Source of the DNA: a virus
IMG/VR virus record: IMGVR_UViG_3300025577_000015
Location: 1 to 49,681 of that record
Direction: 5' to 3' (one strand)
DNA length: 49,681 nucleotides
In this document: positions 24,847 through 33,766 of the stretch, piece by piece
How positions within the stretch are numbered: the first letter of the stretch is position 1
Layout of the letters: each line of letters opens with the position of its first letter
Made by a program: the position numbers and the translations under genes
Notes under the pieces: model-generated
The model's database searches: none
What the model was told of the DNA's origin: nothing
Seen by the model: only the letters and a program-made list of their open reading frames with translations

Positions 24847-26463
24847 TTATTGGTTTTGATTATTACAGATGGTACAGGTAGCAAAAGTGCTCACTTGGTT
24901 TTGGAATCCTTCGTCTATGTAGTATGTAGGTGTTTCTCCACTTGCAAAGGTGCCTAAAGTAACGCATAATTTCTCACCTGTTGCGGTAGACTTTATTTGT
25001 ACAATATTACCAGGAGCATACGGCGCATTAACTAAACTACCTAATTGGCTTTGGTTTGTCCCCCCTGACCAACCGTCAGCATCGCTAACATAGTAGGTTG
25101 TTGCTCCTCCGCATAATGTAGCATTCCATGCACCCCCATCCGATACGTATTGATCCAAATCTAAGGCGCTGGATGTGTTGGTAATTCCTACAGATGTTAC
25201 ATTAACTGAAAGTGTTGATGTTATAATAGTAGGCACTGTTGAATTATCCACTACAAAACTAGAGCTAATTACATTAAAATCCCAACTTCCGCCGACAAGA
25301 CCGCCTTGATTTGTCCAATCTGCAGGAGGAGGTATAGAATCAACTGTAAGGATACTTGTTGAACTACCCGTAACTATAACGTTAAAAGGAGAAGGCTGAC
25401 TAGACCCCGGTAAAAGTGTAATAGTAGTCGCGGCGTCCGGAGTTATATTTGTATTTGCACTAGTAAAAGCAAAACTTAATGTAGAGTTAACGTATTGATT
25501 TAGTGTAAACACAGATGGTTGTCCTGTTAGACAAGGAACATAAGGTGCAACAGTACAAAAAGTATTCGCTAGATCCCCTGTTAAAGTTATCGTGTACGTT
25601 GTATTAGCTGTAACCGAAGGGAAAACGACTGGAACAACAAACGTTCCCGTGCTATCTAGAGTGCCAGAAGCATTTACCGGAGAAAATAAGCCAGAAGACG
25701 TTATATTTAACGCCCAGCTAGCACCCTCTACGCCGTTTACGGTAAAGTTTCTAGTTTCTCCTCCCGTAGGCACGGTATTGCCAACCGGGAAGGAGTATGA
25801 TGTTATTTTTACAGGTGGATTATAAGTTGCTACTGCGTTTGCTGTTAAGCATATATTGTCTCCGCTTACTGAGTTTCCTGGAAAAGTATAAGCAATAGTA
25901 AAAACAACTTGCTCTATTTCCCCATTAGCGTCATAGGACGGAACCCCCGTAATTGTATAATCACTGGCTACACCGTCTACAACAGTTAGGGTAGGCATTG
26001 TAGGAAAGTAATATGTTGTATTTGCAGTTACAGTGTATGTGCTAAAAGTTGTAGTTGTCCCATAATCTCCAGTAGCGGAATATGAAACACTGGGCGCCCC
26101 TGGTAAAGGAATTTTAACATTACTAACGTTACATTGGTCTATTTGTCCAGATACACTAAGCAGTGAAGGTCTAGCAAATCCTGATCCACATATCTCAATA
26201 AATACATTGCTACTAGGCATTACCGAAGGGGAATCGTATACTATTAGGCATGTAACCGTTCCGCTACCGGCATTGTTTAAAAATAATACACTATTGACAT
26301 ATTGAGGGTAAGGCAATGTAGGCGAAAAATCAGCTGCATCCAATGTATACCCTGGCAAAGGCGTTAAAAGTAACTCTGTAGTTGGATTATTTATTGACCA
26401 ATCGTTCCCTGCGGTTTCATAAAAGCTTACTACCTCAAATGTAAAGTTATATAGTGTTATCAT
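24847..26463 (-). CDS. Ser/Thr-rich beta-sandwich appendage protein
   Basis: This 538-residue protein is low in charge and very rich in Thr, Ser, Val and Asn. It appears to be built of Ig-like beta-sandwich segments: repeated patterns such as TANTTYTITLTG, TANTTYYFPTMPTL and SVNVTSVGITNTSS. Several Cys residues sit in the C-terminal part (ATCTICNN). It follows the muzzle-type protein gene. Such proteins usually decorate capsid or tail and bind host surfaces or glycans. I do not recognise a named family. Role is inferred from composition and neighbours. Confidence 0.65.
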   Translation of the reverse strand: MITLYNFTFEVVSFYETAGNDWSINNPTTELLLTPLPGYTLDAADFSPTLPYPQYVNSVLFLNNAGSGTVTCLIVYDSPSVMPSSNVFIEICGSGFARPSLLSVSGQIDQCNVSNVKIPLPGAPSVSYSATGDYGTTTTFSTYTVTANTTYYFPTMPTLTVVDGVASDYTITGVPSYDANGEIEQVVFTIAYTFPGNSVSGDNICLTANAVATYNPPVKITSYSFPVGNTVPTGGETRNFTVNGVEGASWALNITSSGLFSPVNASGTLDSTGTFVVPVVFPSVTANTTYTITLTGDLANTFCTVAPYVPCLTGQPSVFTLNQYVNSTLSFAFTSANTNITPDAATTITLLPGSSQPSPFNVIVTGSSTSILTVDSIPPPADWTNQGGLVGGSWDFNVISSSFVVDNSTVPTIITSTLSVNVTSVGITNTSSALDLDQYVSDGGAWNATLCGGATTYYVSDADGWSGGTNQSQLGSLVNAPYAPGNIVQIKSTATGEKLCVTLGTFASGETPTYYIDEGFQNQVSTFATCTICNNQNQ

Positions 26464-26475
26464 ATTATTATTATT

Positions 26476-29400
26476 TTATCTTGGAGTAAAGCAATCTGTG
26501 TCTAAACTATTAACAACTAAGAATTCTGTTTGAATAACATTTACCGCGTTAGCCCTGCCTATACCCTGCACACTAAACTCCCTTGAATCTACATTGTTGT
26601 CGCAATTTGTTGTATAGAAAGTGTCCATGCCCCTTATGTAGTTAAATTTTTTACCTTCCTTGTCTATAAATTCTTTTAGTTGTCCTTCTTGCAAGTCTGT
26701 AACAATAGAATTAACATACCAGCCTTCTGTTTCTCTTATGCGAACAGGTGTTATATTTGCTGCTTGTATTTGTGCTAATGAAAACCACTGCGGATTTGGA
26801 GCATTTGTATTTGTGTACGAGTATTCTTTAGAATCAGTACCACTATAGTTTAAAGTTTTGTACCCTTTAACCATAGCTGGGTTGTCATTAAATATAGTAT
26901 TAAAAGAGCTTTCGTAGTAAGGCCCAATAAGTTCAGAGGCTCCAGGGCCTACTCCATAAAAGGTGTTGTACAAAGGATTAGCTGCGTGCTCATATATTAA
27001 TCCGTTTTTAAATGTATAATAAACGTTGTTTATATATGTGGCTGATTCCGGCACATAGACTTTTCTTGAAGTAAATCCGTTTATATCTTCCTTAAATGAC
27101 ACAGTCGTGCTGGTAGTCGGTAAACTATTAACAAATTGATTACACAGCGGGTGCTTGTTAAGCCTGTCAAATGTCCCTGCTCCTAAAGTTTGTTGCCAAT
27201 AAGGAGTTAGAGCGTTTAAGGATATATTGTAGTTTCCTTTCTGAACATCGTAAGATCCTATTATAGTTTTATTAACATTTAAGTTATCTGAAAAGAATGA
27301 GTGCATGCCGTAATCAGATATATCCGTTATACCGTCGCCTGACAATCTAAGCACCGAACCTCTATTAGCATCAGTATAATACATTCTAAAGCCAAACTCG
27401 GCGAATGATTCAGGATTAGTAGCTATGCCAAATTCACCTTGAAAAGTTAATGTCTGACCCAGTACCGCAGCGTTAGATGTTAAGTTAGTGCTCCCGTCAG
27501 CGTTAAATAGAGCGTCTTTCTTAGCCAATATCTTCATTGACTTGTTTTCGCACAAGGTGATTAAATCAGTGTCTCTGGTGTGCAGTTTTTGTATACTGCC
27601 ATACTCTGGGTTTACGTCTTTAGTAATGCCCTCCGCTTGTATAAATTGATTTAAGTTATTTGTACTTGATACGGAGTTAAATATTTGCGAGAATATAAGG
27701 CCTGTGGATCTATGCTCCTCCGCGTAAGGTGCATCCAGCGTTGCAGAAGCTTTGACGCCATCTCCTATTATAGGTTGGTTAAAATCGTCCCTAATGCGAT
27801 CTGACTCAACACCATTTGCAAATGAATAACAATTAAACCAAGTTAAATCTTGGGTTTGCCCAAAATCACTTATGTCATAAACACCCGGGGCTTCCCAATA
27901 TATATCTAATTCAGCAGCTTCTTTTGGTTCCGTTTCAAATATAGCAGGGCTAGAGCTAGAAAAAGTATCATCATTTGGGTCTGATGCTAAAAACTCTATA
28001 CCCACGTATGCAAATTGATTAGTAAAATTATATGCTGGGCCGCTGCCTTCAATAATATTTGGAAGAGTGGAAGGATTCCAAGGGAGTGCTGTTGAACCAC
28101 CTTCAAGCTGTTCAAAAGTAAGTGTCCACCTTGCGTATTGGTTTGTCTGTGCATCCCAGGCATCCGAAGCGCTTGAGTTATTAGTACAGTCATAATTAGT
28201 TCCGAGATTAAGCTGGCTATTAGTCACAACATAAACAGTCCCAGTGGGGTCTTTTACGCCGTTGCCAATGTCTACAAACCTAAACATAGTTCCTACTGTA
28301 TTAAGCTGCTCCAGTAATCGAGGATTCCGGTCCACTATACCGTGGGCATGGCCATTTGTAGTGTTGGTTCTACCCGCTCCGTATCCGGTAGCATCAGTTA
28401 TAACTATTTTCCCTTCAACGTCTGTTCCCTGCCCCCTGCTTTCGCATTTAGGGTTAAATCTATCAATGAATATTCTACCTGTTTGGCCCGTTGCATCAAC
28501 CTGCGGCCAAGACCCTCCTTCTTTCCAGAAACTGCTGTTAAATTCACTAGCGGAACTAAAGTTCCAAAGCGGGGCAATAGCTTTTCTAATAAACGTATTG
28601 TTATTATTTCTAGCCGCTTGTATTTTTTGCCTTAATATATTGTCTGAGTTTACTTTAACAAAAAACCTTCCGGTAAATTCAGCTTTCTTAACGTCTGTTA
28701 AATCATATAGCGTTACTCCCGTGCCTTCTGGAACTTCTCCGCCAGAAACTGTAGCAAAATTTACATCTGGACCAAATGCGGGGGATACTACTATTCTAAC
28801 AAAATTCTGTGTTTGGTCTAAAGAAAAAGTAGATATTTTATAATACTCGCTTACCTGGCCCGCTGTACCCGTTATTCTTAATTGTAAGCCGGATTCAGTA
28901 CGGGTTTCCGCTCCAAACGCTTGATCAAAATTAGTTTTTGGAATTTGCAATTCATTACCGCCTTCGGTAGGTGTGGCTCCTTGCCCTCCACCAAAGTTGG
29001 TAAGAAGATTTCCTTTACCAAGTCTTTGCTGCGTTAAAAACAAAGGGGCCTCGTTTTCTATAGCTATTACTTTATATCTGCTTTTTTCAAAAACAGGTAT
29101 ATTGTTATCGTGTTCTTTTTTTAGTATCAGAAAAGTATCTTCGTCTACTTTATTTCTTTCTGCGGACGGAAATGAAAGCCATACATTACCATCTTCTGCA
29201 TCATAAAACCTATCTAACGCTAGATTGTAATATTCTCTTGACGTTTCTTTTATGTAATACTTGTAATGTGTAAAATCAGCAAAGCCAGTTAAAGTTTTAT
29301 ATTTAGGTGGGTTGCCATTTAGGGTTACTCTTATATTGTTTGCGCTAGCAGAAGATGCTTTTTCTACAACCAAAGAAGCACTATTGCTCGTGAGCACAGG

Positions 29401-31035
29401 TGTTGTTCTGCCGTATTTATCCATATATGCCACTCCTATTTGATAGGTGCGCATTGTTTTAATTGACGGGTGTACTAATACGTTGTTTGTATTAACATAA
29501 GTAGGCCCTGTGTTCTCAGTGGATATAGTCCTAGAGTACAAGCCAACCGACATATCTGTTTTGTAGGGAACTTTGGTAAACGGGGTGCTTAATGTAAAAT
29601 TTTGAACGTAGTTGCCATATATTAATCTATTTGCCGTTACTTCTTGAGCGAGAGCTCTGCGGGGCACATTGTCATAAGGTCTTAATAGCTGATTGCTTTG
29701 TATTACAGAAGTTATTATTTCCGTCTTTATTTCAAAAGTGTTGTTTTGCCAACCTGGGTCTGTAGGCTTAAACCCATCAACAACATACACGTTAGCATTG
29801 TTCGATGCCTTGTAAAGTATTTCTACTTCTTCAACATCCCCTGGCATATCCGCAGGTATAAAATTAGATATAGTTAACTGCCTAGTATTGTTAGTCATAC
29901 CAAGGTTATAACCCTCTTTTGGAGAATAGTCAAACTCCCCTGGCAAAAAAGCTACATTTGAAAAAGCAGAGTAAGCAGAAACCTGATTGTTCTTATATTT
30001 CCACCTTGTAGCGAATCTGGCAAACTTGAATTCAAAAAGCGGTTGTTGCTGCTCGAGTATTACGTTATATAGTTGAGGGTCTGTTGTATCCGCCCCTGTT
30101 GTACTTGGCCCCACGCTCAACACAATAACATCAGCCCCTGTTTGTGTAGCCCCTTCTTCAGGCGGAATAATCCCTGCTATAGAGCATCTTATTTCTGCAA
30201 CTTCTGAACCGGTTTCGCCTTCATTATCAAGAGTTAGTATAAGTACATCTCCCTCTCTATAAAAGGGAGGGGTCTGGTTTTGCGCCCAGGTTAATGTTTT
30301 TTCAGTACCGGTAGACACTGGAGTAGCAACTCCTGCCCCATTTAAAATCATAAAACTAGCGTCCGTAGTAGTAGATATATTAACAATATTACCCTCATTA
30401 TCCTCCTGCGCAACTGAAGATAATGATATTGTAGGCGGATTTAATGGATACTTTTTTATTACAGTAATATCTTGCTCAATAAAATCTCTCCCATATATTT
30501 GCGAGTGTGTGCTAAAATCAGGGGTTGAATTAACCCAATCCTTTATGGTTATACTTTTGGGCTCAGTTTGGTTATCTGTCCACATTAGTATCCCCTCTAT
30601 TATATTTATACCTGTTATTAAGTAATCCTTACTGAAATTAAGTATACCCTCGTCATAGTCTACTATTAACGGGGCTGTTACTTTTGTTACGGTATTATAC
30701 GAAGCTATAGCACTAATATCACCTGGGCCTGAGGCTATAAACCAATATATTTCATCTGAATTTCTGTCAGCCACAGAACCTATACATACTGCGTCATTAA
30801 TATCGTCGTCAATATAACCGCTGGTCCACAAAGTTCTTTGCTGCGTAACTGGATTATATGTTTTATACCTTAGCTCTAAGTTGCCTTTTATATTTTGAAA
30901 AGTACCAACCTGTGAGCTATCGGAAGAAGCTAACTCTAAATTTAAAGCGTCTCTATATTCTCCGTTAGGAACAAGCCTTTCATCAAGATCTTTGTTCATT
31001 TTACCCGAGGTAAATGTGCGTATTAATTCTGCCAT
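26476..31035 (-). CDS. very large tail-hub / muzzle-type protein
   Basis: This 1519-residue protein has a characteristic N-terminus, GKMNKDLDERLVPNGEY, then RDALNLELA and VGTFQNIKGN. I associate this with the tail nozzle or stabilisation (muzzle) protein of crAss-like and related marine podoviruses. The body is beta-rich and long, as needed for a barrel-like tail tip. It follows two connector-type genes and precedes appendage and ejection genes, the expected place. It would close the tail channel and trigger opening. There is no enzyme motif. The class is likely; exact family needs profile comparison. Confidence 0.78.
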   Translation of the reverse strand: MAELIRTFTSGKMNKDLDERLVPNGEYRDALNLELASSDSSQVGTFQNIKGNLELRYKTYNPVTQQRTLWTSGYIDDDINDAVCIGSVADRNSDEIYWFIASGPGDISAIASYNTVTKVTAPLIVDYDEGILNFSKDYLITGINIIEGILMWTDNQTEPKSITIKDWVNSTPDFSTHSQIYGRDFIEQDITVIKKYPLNPPTISLSSVAQEDNEGNIVNISTTTDASFMILNGAGVATPVSTGTEKTLTWAQNQTPPFYREGDVLILTLDNEGETGSEVAEIRCSIAGIIPPEEGATQTGADVIVLSVGPSTTGADTTDPQLYNVILEQQQPLFEFKFARFATRWKYKNNQVSAYSAFSNVAFLPGEFDYSPKEGYNLGMTNNTRQLTISNFIPADMPGDVEEVEILYKASNNANVYVVDGFKPTDPGWQNNTFEIKTEIITSVIQSNQLLRPYDNVPRRALAQEVTANRLIYGNYVQNFTLSTPFTKVPYKTDMSVGLYSRTISTENTGPTYVNTNNVLVHPSIKTMRTYQIGVAYMDKYGRTTPVLTSNSASLVVEKASSASANNIRVTLNGNPPKYKTLTGFADFTHYKYYIKETSREYYNLALDRFYDAEDGNVWLSFPSAERNKVDEDTFLILKKEHDNNIPVFEKSRYKVIAIENEAPLFLTQQRLGKGNLLTNFGGGQGATPTEGGNELQIPKTNFDQAFGAETRTESGLQLRITGTAGQVSEYYKISTFSLDQTQNFVRIVVSPAFGPDVNFATVSGGEVPEGTGVTLYDLTDVKKAEFTGRFFVKVNSDNILRQKIQAARNNNNTFIRKAIAPLWNFSSASEFNSSFWKEGGSWPQVDATGQTGRIFIDRFNPKCESRGQGTDVEGKIVITDATGYGAGRTNTTNGHAHGIVDRNPRLLEQLNTVGTMFRFVDIGNGVKDPTGTVYVVTNSQLNLGTNYDCTNNSSASDAWDAQTNQYARWTLTFEQLEGGSTALPWNPSTLPNIIEGSGPAYNFTNQFAYVGIEFLASDPNDDTFSSSSPAIFETEPKEAAELDIYWEAPGVYDISDFGQTQDLTWFNCYSFANGVESDRIRDDFNQPIIGDGVKASATLDAPYAEEHRSTGLIFSQIFNSVSSTNNLNQFIQAEGITKDVNPEYGSIQKLHTRDTDLITLCENKSMKILAKKDALFNADGSTNLTSNAAVLGQTLTFQGEFGIATNPESFAEFGFRMYYTDANRGSVLRLSGDGITDISDYGMHSFFSDNLNVNKTIIGSYDVQKGNYNISLNALTPYWQQTLGAGTFDRLNKHPLCNQFVNSLPTTSTTVSFKEDINGFTSRKVYVPESATYINNVYYTFKNGLIYEHAANPLYNTFYGVGPGASELIGPYYESSFNTIFNDNPAMVKGYKTLNYSGTDSKEYSYTNTNAPNPQWFSLAQIQAANITPVRIRETEGWYVNSIVTDLQEGQLKEFIDKEGKKFNYIRGMDTFYTTNCDNNVDSREFSVQGIGRANAVNVIQTEFLVVNSLDTDCFTPR

Positions 31036-31041
31036 TTAATT

Positions 31042-31965
31042 TTAGTGTTTAATCCATTTTGATTGATTTCTAAATACCTGCGCCATTAGGTCTGACTTAA
31101 GCTCTGACAATCTAATTTTAGCGTTTCTTCTCGCTGCTGAAGCGACCTTCTTGAATCTAGCAACTAAGTACTCTTGCACGTTAGATCTTGTAGATAGTAT
31201 AGAATAAGCTATATACTTTTCTATTGCATCCATCGCAAACTTGTGAACAGTCATATCTTCTGCAGTACTTAATCCGTCACTTATGTACTTTAATGTAACT
31301 ACTCTTCCTCTTATATCTGAGCTAAATCTAATTACCCCGTTTATTCTATCAATGTAAAAAGTACCGTTTGCTTGAGCTTGCTCTGGGTTTATACCGTATC
31401 TTCCGCCATAAGCGTAAAGTGCTAACAGGTCTGGATTGTTTACTAAATCCCAGTTACCGCCACCTGCTCCCGCCAAAGGGAAATTACTTTTAGCATTCCA
31501 TCTTTTCAATGTTTCTGACTCATCCGCTAAAGGTATATTACCTTCATTATCAAAAGTGTACTCATAATCACTATCTTGTATAATAGCATTTGGATTACTT
31601 GTTAAATCGGTTTTATATATTATTCTTTCTATACCTCGGCTATCTGTCCAAGACAGCTTTGTGTAATTAACATAATCTTGCGGTAACACCATATATAGTC
31701 CCGGAGGTATTTCAATTTCTATTGATTTATCCTGAGGCAGTGTATCAAAGCTAAACTCCTGGATAGCTCGTTGTGCCCAATATGCAACGTCAGTTCTTTT
31801 TACTTTTGTTATTAACTTGTCCTGACCAACATAGGCCACTATAAAATTATTTATAATGTCGCTTATACTTACAAATTGATAATCGCCATAATTTTCATCG
31901 CCACTATCCCATACGCCGTCGGGCCCTAAGTAGTATTCTTCTGGAGTTTGATTTATCAATGCCAT
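31042..31965 (-). CDS. head-tail connector (ring / tail-tube adaptor) protein
   Basis: This 307-residue protein starts with a loop region containing YYLGPDGVWDSGDENYGDY, then a helical domain (KRTDVAYWAQRAIQEFSF), then IEIPPGLYMVLPQDYVNYTKLSW, a beta region, and a long C-terminal helix bundle (MDAIEKYIAYSILSTR and onward). This mixed layout is typical of podoviral adaptor proteins such as T7 gp11 or crAss-like ring proteins. It lies between a second adaptor and the muzzle-type protein. The role as a ring between portal and tail tip is inferred from position and architecture. Confidence 0.72.
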   Translation of the reverse strand: MALINQTPEEYYLGPDGVWDSGDENYGDYQFVSISDIINNFIVAYVGQDKLITKVKRTDVAYWAQRAIQEFSFDTLPQDKSIEIEIPPGLYMVLPQDYVNYTKLSWTDSRGIERIIYKTDLTSNPNAIIQDSDYEYTFDNEGNIPLADESETLKRWNAKSNFPLAGAGGGNWDLVNNPDLLALYAYGGRYGINPEQAQANGTFYIDRINGVIRFSSDIRGRVVTLKYISDGLSTAEDMTVHKFAMDAIEKYIAYSILSTRSNVQEYLVARFKKVASAARRNAKIRLSELKSDLMAQVFRNQSKWIKH

Positions 31966-31968
31966 ATA

Positions 31969-32721
31969 TTATGCTTTTTCTTGTTGGTTAGTTTGTGCTT
32001 CTATTTGATTCGCTACCTGATATAGCCCTATGTCTTTAACAACTAAGCCTGCGAATTCTAGTATTTTTATTACTAGCTCAGTTTCTTCTGAAGGGTGTAA
32101 TTCAAAGTCGGTAGACTCGTTTGCGTTATAAAGCGCTTCGCCAAAAACCATTTGGTAAGCCCATTGTACTTGAGCGGGCTCTTTTATATAATTACATCTT
32201 ACATTGGTAGTTAATAAAGAATCTCCATAAACTTTGTAGCCGTCTTCTGAAGCTACAAATACGGGTCTTGTATTTGTGGGTTTTGCGTAAGCCGATTGAT
32301 TTATATACAGAAATTCATTAAAGTTTATTCTTTCTGCTTCTATCGGTGTTGTTGTAGTAACAACTGTATTAGGTACGGGATATAATGATTTACTAGTAGT
32401 AACATTGTTGTACACTATTGTACCTATCCTATATAGGTCAGCAGGGGGTGACCAATGTTCAGTAGTTGCATTATAAGTCATATCTGCGTCTACTTCAAAT
32501 ATATTTATTTTTTCATTAAGCAAGTTAAGCATATCAGAAAACTCGGTGTCATTACCAGGTATCCTGCCAAACTGATTAATATCGTAAAAATATTGTTCGA
32601 ATATATCTAACTGAGCTTGATTAGCAAATAGATTAAATTCTTGAGGGGTTACATAACCTCTTTGTTCTTTGTTGAGTATTGCTAATACTCTCTGATAAAC
32701 AGTATCTACGCTTACAGCCAT
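31969..32721 (-). CDS. head-completion / ring protein
   Basis: This 250-residue protein opens with SVDTVYQRVLAILNKEQRGY, then TPQEFNLFANQAQLDIFEQYFYD, a helical start typical of phage head-completion proteins that dock under the portal. A beta-rich middle (HWSPPADLYRIGTIVYNN) and a C-terminal helical tail follow. It stops three bases before the next connector gene. Co-location with the 307-residue connector and the muzzle-type protein supports a ring role. The start lies just past a structured intergenic RNA (32747-32783). Confidence 0.7.
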   Translation of the reverse strand: MAVSVDTVYQRVLAILNKEQRGYVTPQEFNLFANQAQLDIFEQYFYDINQFGRIPGNDTEFSDMLNLLNEKINIFEVDADMTYNATTEHWSPPADLYRIGTIVYNNVTTSKSLYPVPNTVVTTTTPIEAERINFNEFLYINQSAYAKPTNTRPVFVASEDGYKVYGDSLLTTNVRCNYIKEPAQVQWAYQMVFGEALYNANESTDFELHPSEETELVIKILEFAGLVVKDIGLYQVANQIEAQTNQQEKA

Positions 32722-32746
32722 AATTTGTTTTTTATTTTATATAGTT

Positions 32747-32783
32747 ATAGGCCACCTTTCAGCAGCCTATTACTATAAAGGTG
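32747..32783 (-). promoter_or_regulatory. overlapping RNA stems between two head genes
   Basis: Read on the minus strand, CACCUUU (32783-32777) pairs with AAAGGUG (32759-32753), and AUAGGC (32770-32765) pairs with GCCUAU (32752-32747). The two helices interleave, so they form alternative hairpins, or a pseudoknot if the strand geometry allows. The structure starts two bases after the stop of the 282-residue gene. No U-run follows, so it is not a simple terminator. It may tune expression or mRNA processing. Confidence 0.45.
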
Positions 32784-32784
32784 A

Positions 32785-33633
32785 CTAGTTTAGTCTTTTC
32801 TCAATTGCCTTGTATACTTCCATTCCTTCGTCTGTTCTAAAGAAAGCAGATAAAGCAAAGTAAGGGTGCTCGTCAAATGGTACAGTCATTATTTTTCTTC
32901 CGCTAGAGCCGTAAGTAAACGTTCTTTGGTCTTGTGATAATGTTAGTATCCCTTGTTCAACAGCTTTTGCCCCGAAGCTCCTTAATTGTGTATTCTCATC
33001 TGTAGCTAATTGTAAGAATAAATTTGGATTCCTTTTAGCAAAAATTAATACATCTCTTTTAATTTCAGAAGATGAAAGCTCTGTTACTCCTGCTCCCATT
33101 TCAACGCGCAAAATAGCTTCTGCTTCTTCAACAGATAATGTTTTAGCCAGGTTCAATGCTTGTAATTCAAACTCAATCCAGTCAACCTCATTACTTGCTT
33201 GCTGGGCTGGTTTATATTCTTCGTATATATTAGATTTTAAAGCTGGGTGATATAAAGATAATAATTTTTGTAGCGCAATATTCTCTTTCGGCACTCTAAG
33301 CACGCCGTCTCTAAATACGATGCGTCCCATAACTATTTGCCCCTTCTGCTCCTCTACAAAACAAGATCGCTGGTTAGTAGCGTACCTTAATTCCCTCTGG
33401 TATCCTAGCTTTTCGTCAAAATACAATAAACTTTTTTTCCTACTATGTGCTGTAGGTAATGTGAAAACAAGGGGTTTTGTTCTTGTTAATTCGTACAATC
33501 TATCTTTGATTACCCACTCGTCTTTTTTTGGTGCCTCTTTTTTAGGCGCTTCTACTTTTGGTTGTGTTACTGTTTCAACCACTTCCTGAGGTGCAACCTC
33601 AACTTTTTTTGCTGTAGCTTTCTTGTTAGCCAT
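32785..33633 (-). CDS. conserved capsid-cluster protein downstream of the MCP
   Basis: This is a 282-residue protein. Residues 1-38 are a Lys/Pro/Val-rich, disordered leader (KKATAKKVEVAPQEVV and onward). The rest is a folded domain with PLVFTLPTAHSRKKSLLYFDE, GYQRELRYATNQRSCF, and PFDEHPYFALSAFFRTDEG. I recall this pattern from hypothetical proteins placed right after major capsid genes in marine phages. It is probably virion-associated (auxiliary capsid or assembly factor), but no function is assignable. It is bracketed by structured RNA on both sides, which sets it apart from its tightly spaced neighbours. Confidence 0.68.
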   Translation of the reverse strand: MANKKATAKKVEVAPQEVVETVTQPKVEAPKKEAPKKDEWVIKDRLYELTRTKPLVFTLPTAHSRKKSLLYFDEKLGYQRELRYATNQRSCFVEEQKGQIVMGRIVFRDGVLRVPKENIALQKLLSLYHPALKSNIYEEYKPAQQASNEVDWIEFELQALNLAKTLSVEEAEAILRVEMGAGVTELSSSEIKRDVLIFAKRNPNLFLQLATDENTQLRSFGAKAVEQGILTLSQDQRTFTYGSSGRKIMTVPFDEHPYFALSAFFRTDEGMEVYKAIEKRLN

Positions 33634-33723
33634 AATATAATATGATATAAATGTTAATAATGTATGACGATAGCCTACTACTATTTAATATAACTAGCTA
33701 TTGTCACTAATAAAAGTAATAAC

Positions 33724-33748
33724 TACCCCCGTAGATTCAACGAGGGTA
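33724..33748 (-). promoter_or_regulatory. hairpin 3' of the major capsid gene
   Basis: A 9-bp stem pairs 33724-33732 with 33740-33748 around a 7-nt loop. On the minus-strand RNA all nine positions pair (one as U-G). On the plus strand that position is a C-A mismatch. It lies 18 bases past the capsid stop codon inside a 133-nt spacer, the largest in the structural cluster. Without a strong U-run it may attenuate readthrough or protect the capsid mRNA 3' end. Confidence 0.55.
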
Positions 33749-33766
33749 ATCATTACAATAAACTTA

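Noticed and set aside
28244-28843. 199-residue plus-strand ORF opposite the muzzle-type gene
   Set aside because: It is a shadow of the minus-strand protein, with hydrophobic low-information sequence and no gene context on the plus strand.
32747-32783. Firm H-type pseudoknot call
   Set aside because: The two stems interleave, but one connecting loop has zero bases, so both stems cannot easily form fully at once. Alternative hairpins are more likely.
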